Below, piece after piece: positions 6,444 through 12,787 of a stretch of DNA of 13,600 bases. This DNA is from Parcubacteria group bacterium (GTDB taxonomy: Bacteria > Patescibacteriota > Minisyncoccia > Phycocordibacterales > Phycocordibacteraceae). The notes beneath the pieces are model-generated. The model searched no databases and was not told the DNA's origin. It saw nothing but the letters and a program-made list of their open reading frames with translations. Numbering within the stretch: the first letter of the stretch is position 1; every line of letters starts with the position of its first letter. Where the stretch lies: positions 1 through 13,600 of the forward strand of contig JAQBRK010000018.1 of the NCBI GenBank assembly GCA_028286505.1, in the 5' to 3' direction. The translations under genes and the position numbers were made by a program.

Positions 6444-7787
6444 ATGCATAGAGACCTTAACGACATCATTCCTCCTTCCCGTCGCCGCTCGCTTGAGCGT
6501 GACCAAAACGCGGCCGCCTCGGATCCGGTACGTCCTGCCGGACCCGTCCCACCCCAAAGAACGGGCATGACCATGGATATGCGTCCGAAAGCACAGGCAC
6601 CCGTACAAGAACCGGTTGCAGAAGAACCTCTCGTGGCAGTTCCGCCAGCTCCTCCCGAGCGTCGTATGCGAGCGCGTAGCGGAAGGCGCTTTCCCTTCGG
6701 TACTGCGCTTATCGCGCTTCTCGTGGTCGCGCTCTGCGGAGGTGTCCTCTACGCCTTTGCCGGCGCTAAGGTGACCGTTACGCCGGTATCAAGCGTGGCT
6801 ACCGTCGCGGCCGACTTCAAAGCCACCATCGGCCAGGGAGATTTGCCGTTCCAGCTCATTACGGTCGAGAAAACGGCTACCGCGAGCGTGCCTGCCGAAA
6901 GCACCACGAACTCAGCGGACCCGGCTTCAGGTAAAATAACGATCTCCAACCGTCAGACCACGCCACAGGCTCTTATTAAGAACACGCGCTTCGCCACCGC
7001 AAGCGGGCTCATCTTCCGTATCCACGATTCCATCTCCATTCCGGCCGGCGGCACTATAACCGTAACGGCATACGCCGACGAAGCCGGGGATAAGTACAAC
7101 ATCCCCGCAAGCACCTTCACTATTCCGGGCCTTAAGGGCAGCAGTGCCTTTGACCAGGTCACGGCGAAGTCGGACGCACCTATGACGGGCGGATTCTCAG
7201 GAACACGTCCTTCGGTGGCGCAAGCGACCAAGGACAAGCAGTACGCAGCAATGCAAACCACGCTCGCGGCCGAACTTGCCAAAGACCTTGCCGCAAAAAT
7301 TCCTGCCGGATACGTTTTGGTTCCCGGAGCGTCGTTCACCAACTTCACACCACAGACTGACGTCGCAGGCGCCTCCGGTACGGTCGCTCTTTCCGAAAAG
7401 GGAAGCACCATCGCGGCAGTATTCCCGTCGGACGCGCTCGCGCGTGCCGTCGCATTCAAATCAGTTGGCACCTATAACGGTCAGCCCGCGACACTGAAGG
7501 ATGTGCAGAACCTTAAAGTCACTCCAACGCAAACAAGCATCGCTCCTGACGCCACGGAATTCCCGTTCAGCTTGAGCGGAAACACCGTTGTTGTGTGGAC
7601 GGTGGACCCGGCCAAGATAGCAGGTGCGGTAGCTGCAAAAACGCGCGAATCGGCCGAAATAGCGCTTAAAAGCTTCCCTGAAGTAGACAAGGCGACCCTG
7701 GTGCTTCGTCCGTTTTGGGCCAGTCATTTCCCCGCAGATCCTCAAAAAATCAAGGTAACGGTCGTGGGAGCGACCTCCGCTAAATAG
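6444..7787 (+). CDS. Single-pass membrane protein with baseplate-J-like region
   Basis: This 447-residue protein has three parts. Residues 1-72 are a Pro/Arg/Ala-rich, probably disordered cytosolic tail. An Arg-rich stretch (73-82) and one hydrophobic helix (about 84-106, PFGTALIALLVVALCGGVLY) form a type II membrane anchor with the positive side inside. The rest lies outside the membrane. Residues about 163-250 (GKITISNRQTTPQALIKNTRF, then GLIFRIHDSISIPAGG and GDKYNIP) match the pattern of baseplate J-like domains, which in phage and contractile systems form beta-rich assembly interfaces. The Ala/Lys-rich remainder is unassigned. It follows the FtsA/PilM-like gene, and the PilM/PilN precedent suggests that protein binds the tail. 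A role in envelope or surface structure is likely but not shown. It is not a phage gene by context, since no other tail genes are present. Confidence 0.7.
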   Translation: MHRDLNDIIPPSRRRSLERDQNAAASDPVRPAGPVPPQRTGMTMDMRPKAQAPVQEPVAEEPLVAVPPAPPERRMRARSGRRFPFGTALIALLVVALCGGVLYAFAGAKVTVTPVSSVATVAADFKATIGQGDLPFQLITVEKTATASVPAESTTNSADPASGKITISNRQTTPQALIKNTRFATASGLIFRIHDSISIPAGGTITVTAYADEAGDKYNIPASTFTIPGLKGSSAFDQVTAKSDAPMTGGFSGTRPSVAQATKDKQYAAMQTTLAAELAKDLAAKIPAGYVLVPGASFTNFTPQTDVAGASGTVALSEKGSTIAAVFPSDALARAVAFKSVGTYNGQPATLKDVQNLKVTPTQTSIAPDATEFPFSLSGNTVVVWTVDPAKIAGAVAAKTRESAEIALKSFPEVDKATLVLRPFWASHFPADPQKIKVTVVGATSAK

Positions 7788-7792
7788 CGTAC

Positions 7793-7823
7793 TTGCGGTA
7801 TTTTTCAGTCCTGCTACTATAAC
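7793..7823 (+). promoter_or_regulatory. Promoter of the infA/ribosomal-protein block
   Basis: TTGCGG (7793-7798) is followed by a 16-nt spacer and the extended -10 TG-C-TACTAT (7812-7820), giving a +1 near 7827 and a leader of about 7 nt. An overlapping TATAAC (7818-7823) would place the +1 at 7830. No Shine-Dalgarno precedes the ATG at 7834. Confidence 0.55.
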
Positions 7824-7833
7824 GAGGCTTCAC

Positions 7834-8076
7834 ATGGAGGAAAAGGCTAGCGATGCGATCACGGGCACCGTAGAAGAGGTGCTTCCAAATTCGCTATTCC
7901 GTGTTCGTATGCCCGTAAAGGCTGGACAACGGGAAGGTGCTACGGGTGAGCTACTGCTCGCCTACCTTGCCGGGAAGATGAAGTTGCACCGCATCCGCGT
8001 ACTGCTAGGAGACCAGGTAGAACTGGTCCTCGACCCGTATGGCGGACGCGCCCGCATCGTTCGTCGCCTTTCCTAA
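7834..8076 (+). CDS. infA: Translation initiation factor IF-1
   Basis: IF-1 is a single OB-fold protein that binds the ribosomal A site of the 30S subunit during initiation. This 80-residue protein keeps the family order: GTVEEVLPNSLFRVRM (11-26), then AYLAGKMKLHRIRVLLGD (43-60) matching the usual AHISGKMRKxYIRILxGD, and DPYGGRARIVRR at the end. It is longer than the common 72 residues because of a short insertion in the loop near 28-38 (VKAGQREGATG), where most IF-1 have a few residues such as NGHEV. It starts the ribosomal block. The start is fixed by homology and by the promoter a few bases upstream. Confidence 0.95.
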   Translation: MEEKASDAITGTVEEVLPNSLFRVRMPVKAGQREGATGELLLAYLAGKMKLHRIRVLLGDQVELVLDPYGGRARIVRRLS

Positions 8077-8097
8077 ACACGTAAGCACTATATCTAC

Positions 8098-8214
8098 ATG
8101 AAAGTACGCGCATCCATCAAAGTTCAGCAGCCCGGCGACATCATCGTTCGTCGTGGCGGACGTCTGTACCGGATCAACAAGCGTAATCCTCGCCGCAAGG
8201 CACGCCAGGGCTAG
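8098..8214 (+). CDS. rpmJ: Ribosomal protein bL36, zinc-free form
   Basis: This 38-codon gene starts at ATG 8098 and ends at TAG 8212-8214. The product begins MKVRASIKV and ends NPRRKARQG, matching the start and KHKQRQG-type end of bL36. The usual zinc ribbon (three Cys and one His) is wholly absent: it has no Cys or His, so it is a C-minus form that does not bind zinc. It lies in the classical place between infA and rpsM. bL36 binds 23S rRNA in the large subunit. There is no Shine-Dalgarno, and the start is preceded by the A/T-rich stretch CACTATATCTAC. Confidence 0.93.
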   Translation: MKVRASIKVQQPGDIIVRRGGRLYRINKRNPRRKARQG

Positions 8215-8245
8215 TTAGTCGTCACACTTAAATTTTTCGTACACC

Positions 8246-8626
8246 ATGCGTATCGCCGGAGTAACCCTTCCAGATGACAAGCAGCTCGTTTATGCGCTGC
8301 CTCTTATCTTTGGTATCGGACCAACCCGCGCAAAGAAGATTTTGAAGGATGTTGGAATCGCAGAGACCAAGAAGGGAAAGGAGCTTACTGCCGATGAGGA
8401 GCAGTCCATTCGTCTTCTTGCCGAAGCGTTCACTATCGAGGGAGAATTGAAGCGCGAAATCGGTCAGAACGTAAAGCGTCTTAAGGATATACGTTCCAAG
8501 CGCGGTATGCGCCATGAGCGTCGTCTTCCTGTTCGCAACCAGCGCACGAAGACCAACTCCCGTACCGTTCGTGGCAACACCCGTAAGACTATGGGTTCCG
8601 GTCGTCGCACGCTCGAGAAGACATAA
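8246..8626 (+). CDS. rpsM: Ribosomal protein uS13
   Basis: This 126-residue protein has the S13 features: N-terminal MRIAGVTLPDDKQLVYALPLI, the helix-two-turns-helix with GIGPTRAKKIL (23-33), and the basic C-terminal tail RRLPVRNQRTKTNSRT, which reaches to tRNA in the P site. uS13 sits in the small-subunit head and contacts the large subunit through a bridge. Length is close to the usual 115-125. It lies 31 nt after rpmJ, with TTAAATTTTT at 8228-8237 and no Shine-Dalgarno. In E. coli the leader of this gene is the S4 repression target; I see no obvious counterpart here. Confidence 0.97.
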   Translation: MRIAGVTLPDDKQLVYALPLIFGIGPTRAKKILKDVGIAETKKGKELTADEEQSIRLLAEAFTIEGELKREIGQNVKRLKDIRSKRGMRHERRLPVRNQRTKTNSRTVRGNTRKTMGSGRRTLEKT

Positions 8627-8649
8627 TTCTGCACGCTTTTTAAACTACT

Positions 8650-9084
8650 ATGGGAAAGAAACGAATCATCAAGAAATCAGGACGCGGCATGGATCAGGGA
8701 CGCAAGGAGCGCGCCCTCGGAAAGGCCGTCAAGAAGCGCATCGAGCGTGCCGTTCTTCACGTGGAAGCCACCTTCAACAACACGAAGGCGGTTCTTACCG
8801 ATGAGAAGGGAAACGCCGTTATGTCGTCTTCTGCCGGAGCTCTTGGTTTCTCGGGTGCACGTAAGTCGACTCCCTACGCAGCAGCAAAGGTGGGTGAGCT
8901 TCTCGGCGAGCGCGCAATGGCTATCGGCGTGAAGGAGGCTTCGGTCATCATTCGCGGCGTCGGTGCCGGTCGCGAGTCGGCACTCCGCGCTTTCTCGGGC
9001 AAGGGCATCACCATTCGCGCCATCAAGGACGCAACTCCCGTGCCGCACAACGGACCTCGCGCTCCTAAGCCTCGTCGCGTATAG
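8650..9084 (+). CDS. rpsK: Ribosomal protein uS11
   Basis: This 144-residue protein has the S11 core: HVEATFNNTKAVLTDEKGN (37-55), then GFSGARKSTPYAAA (67-80) and the C-terminal IKDATPVPHNG followed by PRAPKPRRV. uS11 binds 16S rRNA in the platform near the mRNA exit. The N-terminal 25 residues are a strongly basic extension. The C-terminal motif usually reads HNGCRPPK; here the Cys is Pro, which fits the lack of cysteine in the whole block. TTTTTAAA (8637-8644) lies just upstream of the start, and there is no Shine-Dalgarno. Confidence 0.97.
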   Translation: MGKKRIIKKSGRGMDQGRKERALGKAVKKRIERAVLHVEATFNNTKAVLTDEKGNAVMSSSAGALGFSGARKSTPYAAAKVGELLGERAMAIGVKEASVIIRGVGAGRESALRAFSGKGITIRAIKDATPVPHNGPRAPKPRRV

Positions 9085-9102
9085 CATTTTAAATATCACG
9101 AT

Positions 9103-9717
9103 ATGAAAGTTGGACCTAAATTCAAACTAGCGAAGCGTCTCGGAGCGAGCATCTTCGAAAAGACGCAGACCCAGAAGTTCGCGCTTTCTGCGGAGCGTGC
9201 TGCGATGAACAAGAAGGGTAGCCGCGGACGTGGACCTACCGAATACGGCAAGCAGCTTCTCGAGAAGCAGAAAGTACGCGTTACGTACGGCATTTCCGAA
9301 AGCCAGTTCTCAACCTACGTTGCGAACGCTATGGCGACTCACGGAGCTATTCCTGCGGACATCCTGCATCGCCAGCTTGAGCTTCGCCTTGATAACATCC
9401 TCTACCGTATGGGCCTCGCGTCTACGCGTCGCGCAGCTCGCCAGATGGCATCTCACGGTCACATCACCGTGAACGGCAAGAAGACAACCGTGCCTTCGCA
9501 GGCTATTAAAATAGGCGACCGCATCGCAGTCCGCGAGGGTTCCAAGAGCCGCGTGCTATTCGAGAACTTCGCGGAAAAGTTCATGGAGCGTCCGCTACCG
9601 TCATGGCTTACCTGGGACCCGAAGAAGATGGAAGGCGGCGTTCAGGAATTGCCGACGTCCGAATCTGCGAATACCGCAGGAGACCTTCCGGCAGTGCTCT
9701 CGTTCTACAGCCGTTAA
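9103..9717 (+). CDS. rpsD: Ribosomal protein uS4, zinc-free form
   Basis: This 204-residue protein is uS4, a primary 16S rRNA binder that starts 30S assembly. The N-terminal part lacks the Cys zinc site found in some bacteria. The middle (KVRVTYGISESQF at 64-76) is the usual conserved segment, and the S4 RNA-binding domain spans about 93-150 (LELRLDNILYRMGLASTRRA, then HGHITVNGKKT and IKIGDRIAVRE). In E. coli, S4 also represses its own operon. Here the stop codon forms the base of a hairpin that leads into a large structured spacer before rpoA, a plausible place for control. The gene starts 18 nt after rpsK, with TTTTAAATAT upstream and no Shine-Dalgarno. Confidence 0.97.
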   Translation: MKVGPKFKLAKRLGASIFEKTQTQKFALSAERAAMNKKGSRGRGPTEYGKQLLEKQKVRVTYGISESQFSTYVANAMATHGAIPADILHRQLELRLDNILYRMGLASTRRAARQMASHGHITVNGKKTTVPSQAIKIGDRIAVREGSKSRVLFENFAEKFMERPLPSWLTWDPKKMEGGVQELPTSESANTAGDLPAVLSFYSR

Positions 9718-9779
9718 GCCTTGGAGAAAGGCTTCGTAGGCAGTGCACGTTTTTACGCGCCTTGCCTACGGAGTCTTTC
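9716..9779 (+). promoter_or_regulatory. Structured rpsD-rpoA spacer with two competing hairpins
   Basis: Fold A: 9726-9779 forms one long hairpin with 23 base pairs (three of them G-U), two mismatches and a TTTT loop at 9751-9754. Its core is CGTAGGCA (9735-9742) with TGCCTACG (9763-9770). Fold B: AAGCCTT (9716-9722) pairs exactly with AAGGCTT (9728-9734) over a 5-nt loop. Fold B uses bases needed for the lower stem of fold A, so the two exclude each other. No T-run follows, so it is not a simple terminator. It could be a processing site, attenuator or ribosomal-protein target. The rest of the spacer, to 9833, is A/T-rich. Confidence 0.6.
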
Positions 9780-9833
9780 GGCCCTGGCATCGACTTCACG
9801 CATTTATTAAATCCGGTTAATTACGATTGAGTT

Positions 9834-10787
9834 ATGGAATACCACATCACCCTCCCTTCAAAGCCACGCGTCGTCTCCGAAGAGGGACTGCAAGGCATTT
9901 ACGAGATAGATTCGCTCTATCCGGGCTACGGCCACACCCTCGGCAACTCGCTTCGCCGCATCATCCTCTCATCGCTTTCGGGCGCTGCTATCACGTCGGT
10001 CAAAATAGACGATGTTCAGCACGAGTTCGCTACGATCGAGGGCGTTCGCGAATCGGTCATGGAGATTCTTCTTAACTTGAAGCGCGTTCACTTCGCCCTT
10101 CAGGGAGATGAGCCTCAGACCATTCGCCTTTCCATCAAAGGTCCAAAGGACGTTACCGCCGCAGACATCATCATGCCGAGCCAGGTCTCGATCACGAATC
10201 CTGACGCGCACATCGCTGACGTTGCCGGAAAGGTATCGCTCGAACTCGAAGCTACCATCGAACGCGGCCTCGGCTATGTCGCCCGCGAAGTACTCACGAA
10301 GGAGAAAGTGGACATTGGTACCATCGCACTCGATGCGACCTTCACTCCTATCCGCCGCGTGAACTACGAAGTAGAGAACATGCGCGTCGGTGACCGTACC
10401 GATTTCAACCGTCTCCGTATTCTTATCGAGACGAACGGTACGCTTACGCCTCGTGAAGCTCTTGAGAGCTCTATCGAAATCATGATCCACCAGCTCAAGT
10501 CCGTTATTGGCTTCCAGGAGGAGACTGAGACGTCGACTGCAGGTGATTTCGAGGATTCCTCGGCAGCAGCTTCCGGGAGCAAGGACGGGGCAAAGGTGAA
10601 GGTTGAGGACCTCGGTCTCTCGGCTCGCGTGGCGGGCGCACTCGCTGAAGGCGGCATCAAGACCGCAGCAGGTCTCGCTCGCAAGACCGCAAGCGCTCTT
10701 AAGGAGCTCGACGGCCTCGGCGACAAGGCGGTAACGGAGATCGAAGCAGCCCTCGGCAGCCTCGGCCTAAGCCTCAAAGGCGAGTAA
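9834..10787 (+). CDS. rpoA: RNA polymerase alpha subunit
   Basis: The alpha subunit dimerises to start RNA polymerase assembly. This 317-residue protein has the N-terminal domain (about 1-227), with GYGHTLGNSLRRIILSS at 31-47 typical of the dimer interface, and GTIALDATFTPIRRVNYEV at 162-180. A Ser/Ala/Gly/Glu-rich linker spans about 228-255. The C-terminal domain (256-313) has KVEDLGLSARVAGAL and LGDKAVTEIEAAL with the usual helix-hairpin-helix look. The Arg that contacts UP-element DNA in E. coli (R265) is conserved, also at 265. The neighbouring positions N268, C269 and N294 of E. coli are Gly, Ala and Gly here, so DNA contact may differ. TACGAT at 9822-9827 would place a +1 on the ATG. 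Confidence 0.97.
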   Translation: MEYHITLPSKPRVVSEEGLQGIYEIDSLYPGYGHTLGNSLRRIILSSLSGAAITSVKIDDVQHEFATIEGVRESVMEILLNLKRVHFALQGDEPQTIRLSIKGPKDVTAADIIMPSQVSITNPDAHIADVAGKVSLELEATIERGLGYVAREVLTKEKVDIGTIALDATFTPIRRVNYEVENMRVGDRTDFNRLRILIETNGTLTPREALESSIEIMIHQLKSVIGFQEETETSTAGDFEDSSAAASGSKDGAKVKVEDLGLSARVAGALAEGGIKTAAGLARKTASALKELDGLGDKAVTEIEAALGSLGLSLKGE

Positions 10788-10843
10788 TCGCTTCAAAATT
10801 GAGGAAATAAGCGTTACGTGATAGGGTACTCACACACTAAGTT

Positions 10844-11197
10844 ATGAATCACAGCCACAAGGGACGATCATTCGGACGCTCGCACGACCAGCGAACGGCT
10901 CTTATGCGTGGCCTTATGAAGTCGCTTATCATGCATGAGCGTATTTCAACCACGGAAGCGAAGGCAAAAGAGCTTCGTCCGCTTATCGAGAAGCTCGTTT
11001 CAGCGGCTCGCAAGAACACCGTTGCCCAGCGTCGTCTCGTTGCAGGCCGCCTTGGTAACGACGACGAGGTCGTGAAGAAGCTTTTCGCTTCCATCGCTCC
11101 TCGCTACGTCGAGCGTCCTGGTGGTTACACCCGCATCACGAAGCGCTCCACGACCGCTACCGACGGACGCAAAGTCGCTTACATCTCCTTCGTCTAG
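10844..11197 (+). CDS. rplQ: Ribosomal protein bL17
   Basis: This 117-residue protein is bL17, which lines the outside of the peptide exit tunnel in the large subunit. It has the family segments FGRSHDQRTALMRGLMKSLIMHERI (starting near residue 10), TTEAKAKELRPLIEKLVSAAR (about 36-56) and the C-terminal PRYVERPGGYTRITK. It follows rpoA in the standard order after a 56-nt spacer that holds only a weak 5-bp stem (10789-10793 with 10809-10813). No Shine-Dalgarno is seen. Confidence 0.97.
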   Translation: MNHSHKGRSFGRSHDQRTALMRGLMKSLIMHERISTTEAKAKELRPLIEKLVSAARKNTVAQRRLVAGRLGNDDEVVKKLFASIAPRYVERPGGYTRITKRSTTATDGRKVAYISFV

Positions 11198-11223
11198 GAG
11201 CTAGCGACTATTAATAAAAGAGT

Positions 11224-11625
11224 ATGGCTGAGAAAACAATCAAAACGCATAAGGGTGGACCTGTACAAGGTGGAGAGCGCACGGCTTACATCATCGACGC
11301 TGCCGACCGTTCACTCGGACGCGTAGCCAGCGAGGCCGCTTCCATCCTTCTTGGTAAGAAGTCAGCTTCCTACGTTCAGAACGAGGTGCTTCCTATGGAA
11401 GTCACCATCGTGAACGTAAGCAAGCTTCGCATGACCGAGAAGCGTATCGCCATGAAGGATTACGTTCGTTACACCGGCTATCCGGGCGGCCTTATCACTA
11501 CCTCGATGCAGATGATGATCGAGAAGAAGGGCGTAGGAGAAGTACTGCGCAAGGCCGTTGACGGCATGATTCCGCGCAACAAGCTTCGCAAGGAGCGCAT
11601 GAAGCGTCTCACTATCAAAGATTAA
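11224..11625 (+). CDS. rplM: Ribosomal protein uL13
   Basis: This 133-residue protein is uL13, an early-assembling large-subunit protein. It has YIIDAADRSLGRVASEAAS (19-37), a weak form of the GKxxxxYxP segment (LLGKKSASYVQNE), RYTGYPGGL (about 82-90) and VDGMIPRNKLRKERMKRL near the end, matching the usual V.GMLPKxxLGR. The common D.GD motif in the middle is replaced by LPMEVTIVNV. It has an extra 15-20 residues of basic, flexible N-terminus. TAATAA (11212-11217) lies at -10 spacing from the ATG; there is no Shine-Dalgarno. It pairs with rpsI as in most bacteria, here joined to the alpha operon. Confidence 0.96.
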   Translation: MAEKTIKTHKGGPVQGGERTAYIIDAADRSLGRVASEAASILLGKKSASYVQNEVLPMEVTIVNVSKLRMTEKRIAMKDYVRYTGYPGGLITTSMQMMIEKKGVGEVLRKAVDGMIPRNKLRKERMKRLTIKD

Positions 11626-11633
11626 TATTTCGT

Positions 11634-12044
11634 ATGTCTGATACCCCTCGTTACACCACGGCCGTAGGCCGCCGCAAAACTGCAAGCGCACGCGTAAAGC
11701 TCACACCCGCGGATAAGAATTCCGTTATGGTCAACGGTATGACGGCGCGCGACTACTTCGGTACCGCAGAACGCGATGGCATCACGCTCGATTCCTTCAA
11801 GGTTCTCGAGTCCAAGAAAAACTACACCATCGAAGCCCGCGTGCAGGGAGGAGGCAAGTCAGCGCAAGCGGTTGCCGTTCGCCACGCTATTTCCCGCGCA
11901 CTTTTGAATGATGACGCAGAGGGTATCGCCGCTCGTCCTGCACTTAAATCAGCAGGCTTCTTGAAGCGCGATCCTCGTGCCGTAGAGCGCAAGAAACCGG
12001 GTCTTCGGAAGGCTAGGAAGCGCCCACAGTGGTCAAAGCGATAA
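11634..12044 (+). CDS. rpsI: Ribosomal protein uS9
   Basis: This 136-residue protein is uS9, whose C-terminal tail touches P-site tRNA. Recognisable parts are YTTAVGRRKTASARV (7-21), VQGGGKSAQAVAVRHAISRAL (70-90) and the C-terminus KKPGLRKARKRPQWSKR, which ends in the conserved basic SKR. The gene starts 8 nt after rplM, with TAATAT at 11623-11628 and no Shine-Dalgarno. It is the last gene of the block: a strong terminator hairpin starts 7 nt after its stop. Confidence 0.97.
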   Translation: MSDTPRYTTAVGRRKTASARVKLTPADKNSVMVNGMTARDYFGTAERDGITLDSFKVLESKKNYTIEARVQGGGKSAQAVAVRHAISRALLNDDAEGIAARPALKSAGFLKRDPRAVERKKPGLRKARKRPQWSKR

Positions 12045-12050
12045 GCACGA

Positions 12051-12078
12051 AGAAAACGCCGCATCTGCGGCGTTTTCT
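12051..12078. terminator. Intrinsic terminator of the ribosomal block
   Basis: AGAAAACGCCGCA (12051-12063) pairs perfectly with TGCGGCGTTTTCT (12066-12078), a 13-bp stem with a minimal loop. The A-run on the left and T-run on the right would let it act on both strands. It starts 7 nt after the rpsI stop. Confidence 0.92.
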
Positions 12079-12165
12079 CGTTTCGGCACTGCGCTCATCG
12101 TACGCGTGTACGCCTCGCTTACTCCTCGCTCGAGGCCTTGCATTTGCAGCCTTTTCTTCGCACTT

Positions 12166-12195
12166 CAAAACCGCTCGCCTTCGCGAGCGGTTTTG
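12166..12195. terminator. Second intrinsic terminator
   Basis: CAAAACCGCTCGC (12166-12178) pairs perfectly with GCGAGCGGTTTTG (12183-12195) across the loop CTTC, a 13-bp stem with an A-run and a T-run, so it may act in both directions. It insulates the gene at 12237. The 87 nt between the two terminators hold short inverted repeats but no supported gene. Confidence 0.88.
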
Positions 12196-12224
12196 CTTGG
12201 TAAGCAAAACCTATCTGAATCGTC

Positions 12225-12230
12225 TATACT
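12225..12230 (+). promoter_or_regulatory. -10 promoter element, leaderless
   Basis: TATACT (12225-12230) places the predicted +1 at 12237, exactly on the ATG of the next gene. No TG extension and no convincing -35 are seen. Confidence 0.55.
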
Positions 12231-12236
12231 GGTACG

Positions 12237-12713
12237 ATGCTAAAACGATATCTTCTTGTCCTTATAATCGCGCTGCTTGCCGCAGGTGGCGCATACGAGC
12301 TTTATACCTATAATCGCTCGCAATCATCCATAGCCGATCCGGCACAAATGCGTCTGGTTATCTCCGGTCTTGGAGACGAACTTCAGCAAGTGCACCTCTA
12401 CACGGCCTCTTCGACGGCCATAGCGAAGGAAATCGATACCTACTACGCGTTTTACGTACATCCTGACCTTCTCGCGAAATGGAAAGCCGATCCACTGAAC
12501 GCTTTGGGTCGTCTTACCGCCACTTCACGACCTGACCGCATCGATATCACCAAGGTAACGAAAGTAACCGATGACAAATATGTCGTCGACGTGAACATCG
12601 TGACCGTTACGAATGGCGTAGGAGCAACAACCACTTCGGCATCGACCGCCGGAGAATTTACAGTAGTGAAAGGTCTCGACGGTTGGCAAATCACCGACTA
12701 CAAAAAACTGTAG
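12237..12713 (+). CDS. Membrane-anchored or exported hypothetical protein
   Basis: This 158-residue protein starts with KR and a hydrophobic helix (about 4-21, RYLLVLIIALLAAGGAYELY), either a signal anchor or an uncleaved signal peptide; no lipobox Cys is present. The rest should lie outside the membrane. It is rich in Thr, Asp and Val, with a helical first half (LVISGLGDELQQVHLYTAS, DTYYAFYVHPDLLAKW) and a beta-rich second half ending GLDGWQITDYKKL. That shape (helices, then curved strands ending in a Trp-containing strand) is like NTF2/SnoaL-type or DUF4878-type exported proteins, but I cannot assign a family. It has no Cys. A strong terminator lies upstream and a new promoter overlaps its end, so it is a single-gene unit. 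Confidence 0.7.
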   Translation: MLKRYLLVLIIALLAAGGAYELYTYNRSQSSIADPAQMRLVISGLGDELQQVHLYTASSTAIAKEIDTYYAFYVHPDLLAKWKADPLNALGRLTATSRPDRIDITKVTKVTDDKYVVDVNIVTVTNGVGATTTSASTAGEFTVVKGLDGWQITDYKKL

Positions 12714-12716
12714 CGC

Positions 12717-12744
12717 TTGTCCCAGTCGCGTTCCTGCGTATACT
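12717..12744 (+). promoter_or_regulatory. Promoter of the Cys-rich regulator gene
   Basis: TTGTCC (12717-12722), a 16-nt spacer and TATACT (12739-12744) make a promoter starting just after the stop at 12711-12713. The predicted +1 is 12751. This gives a 37-nt leader to the ATG at 12788, unlike the leaderless promoters elsewhere in the window. Confidence 0.55.
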
Positions 12745-12787
12745 ACCGCCAGGCTCTTATGGTAGAGCAAACAACAGGGGTTTTAAC

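Noticed and set aside
6444..7787. Prophage or contractile tail island because of the baseplate-J-like region
   Set aside because: No sheath, tube, spike, capsid or integrase gene is near, and the protein has a membrane anchor unlike phage baseplate proteins.
9603..9830. Small frames over the rpsD-rpoA spacer, both strands
   Set aside because: They follow from the long hairpin and the rpsD end; no start signal or homology. The spacer is better explained as structured RNA.
12029..12313. 94-codon + strand frame across both terminators
   Set aside because: It runs through two perfect terminator stems and into the gene at 12237 in another frame; its length reflects chance openness of GC-rich repeats.
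12683..12787. Longer start of the Cys-rich regulator at 12683
   Set aside because: It lies inside the previous gene and upstream of the promoter; ATG 12788 has a Shine-Dalgarno-like AGGGG.
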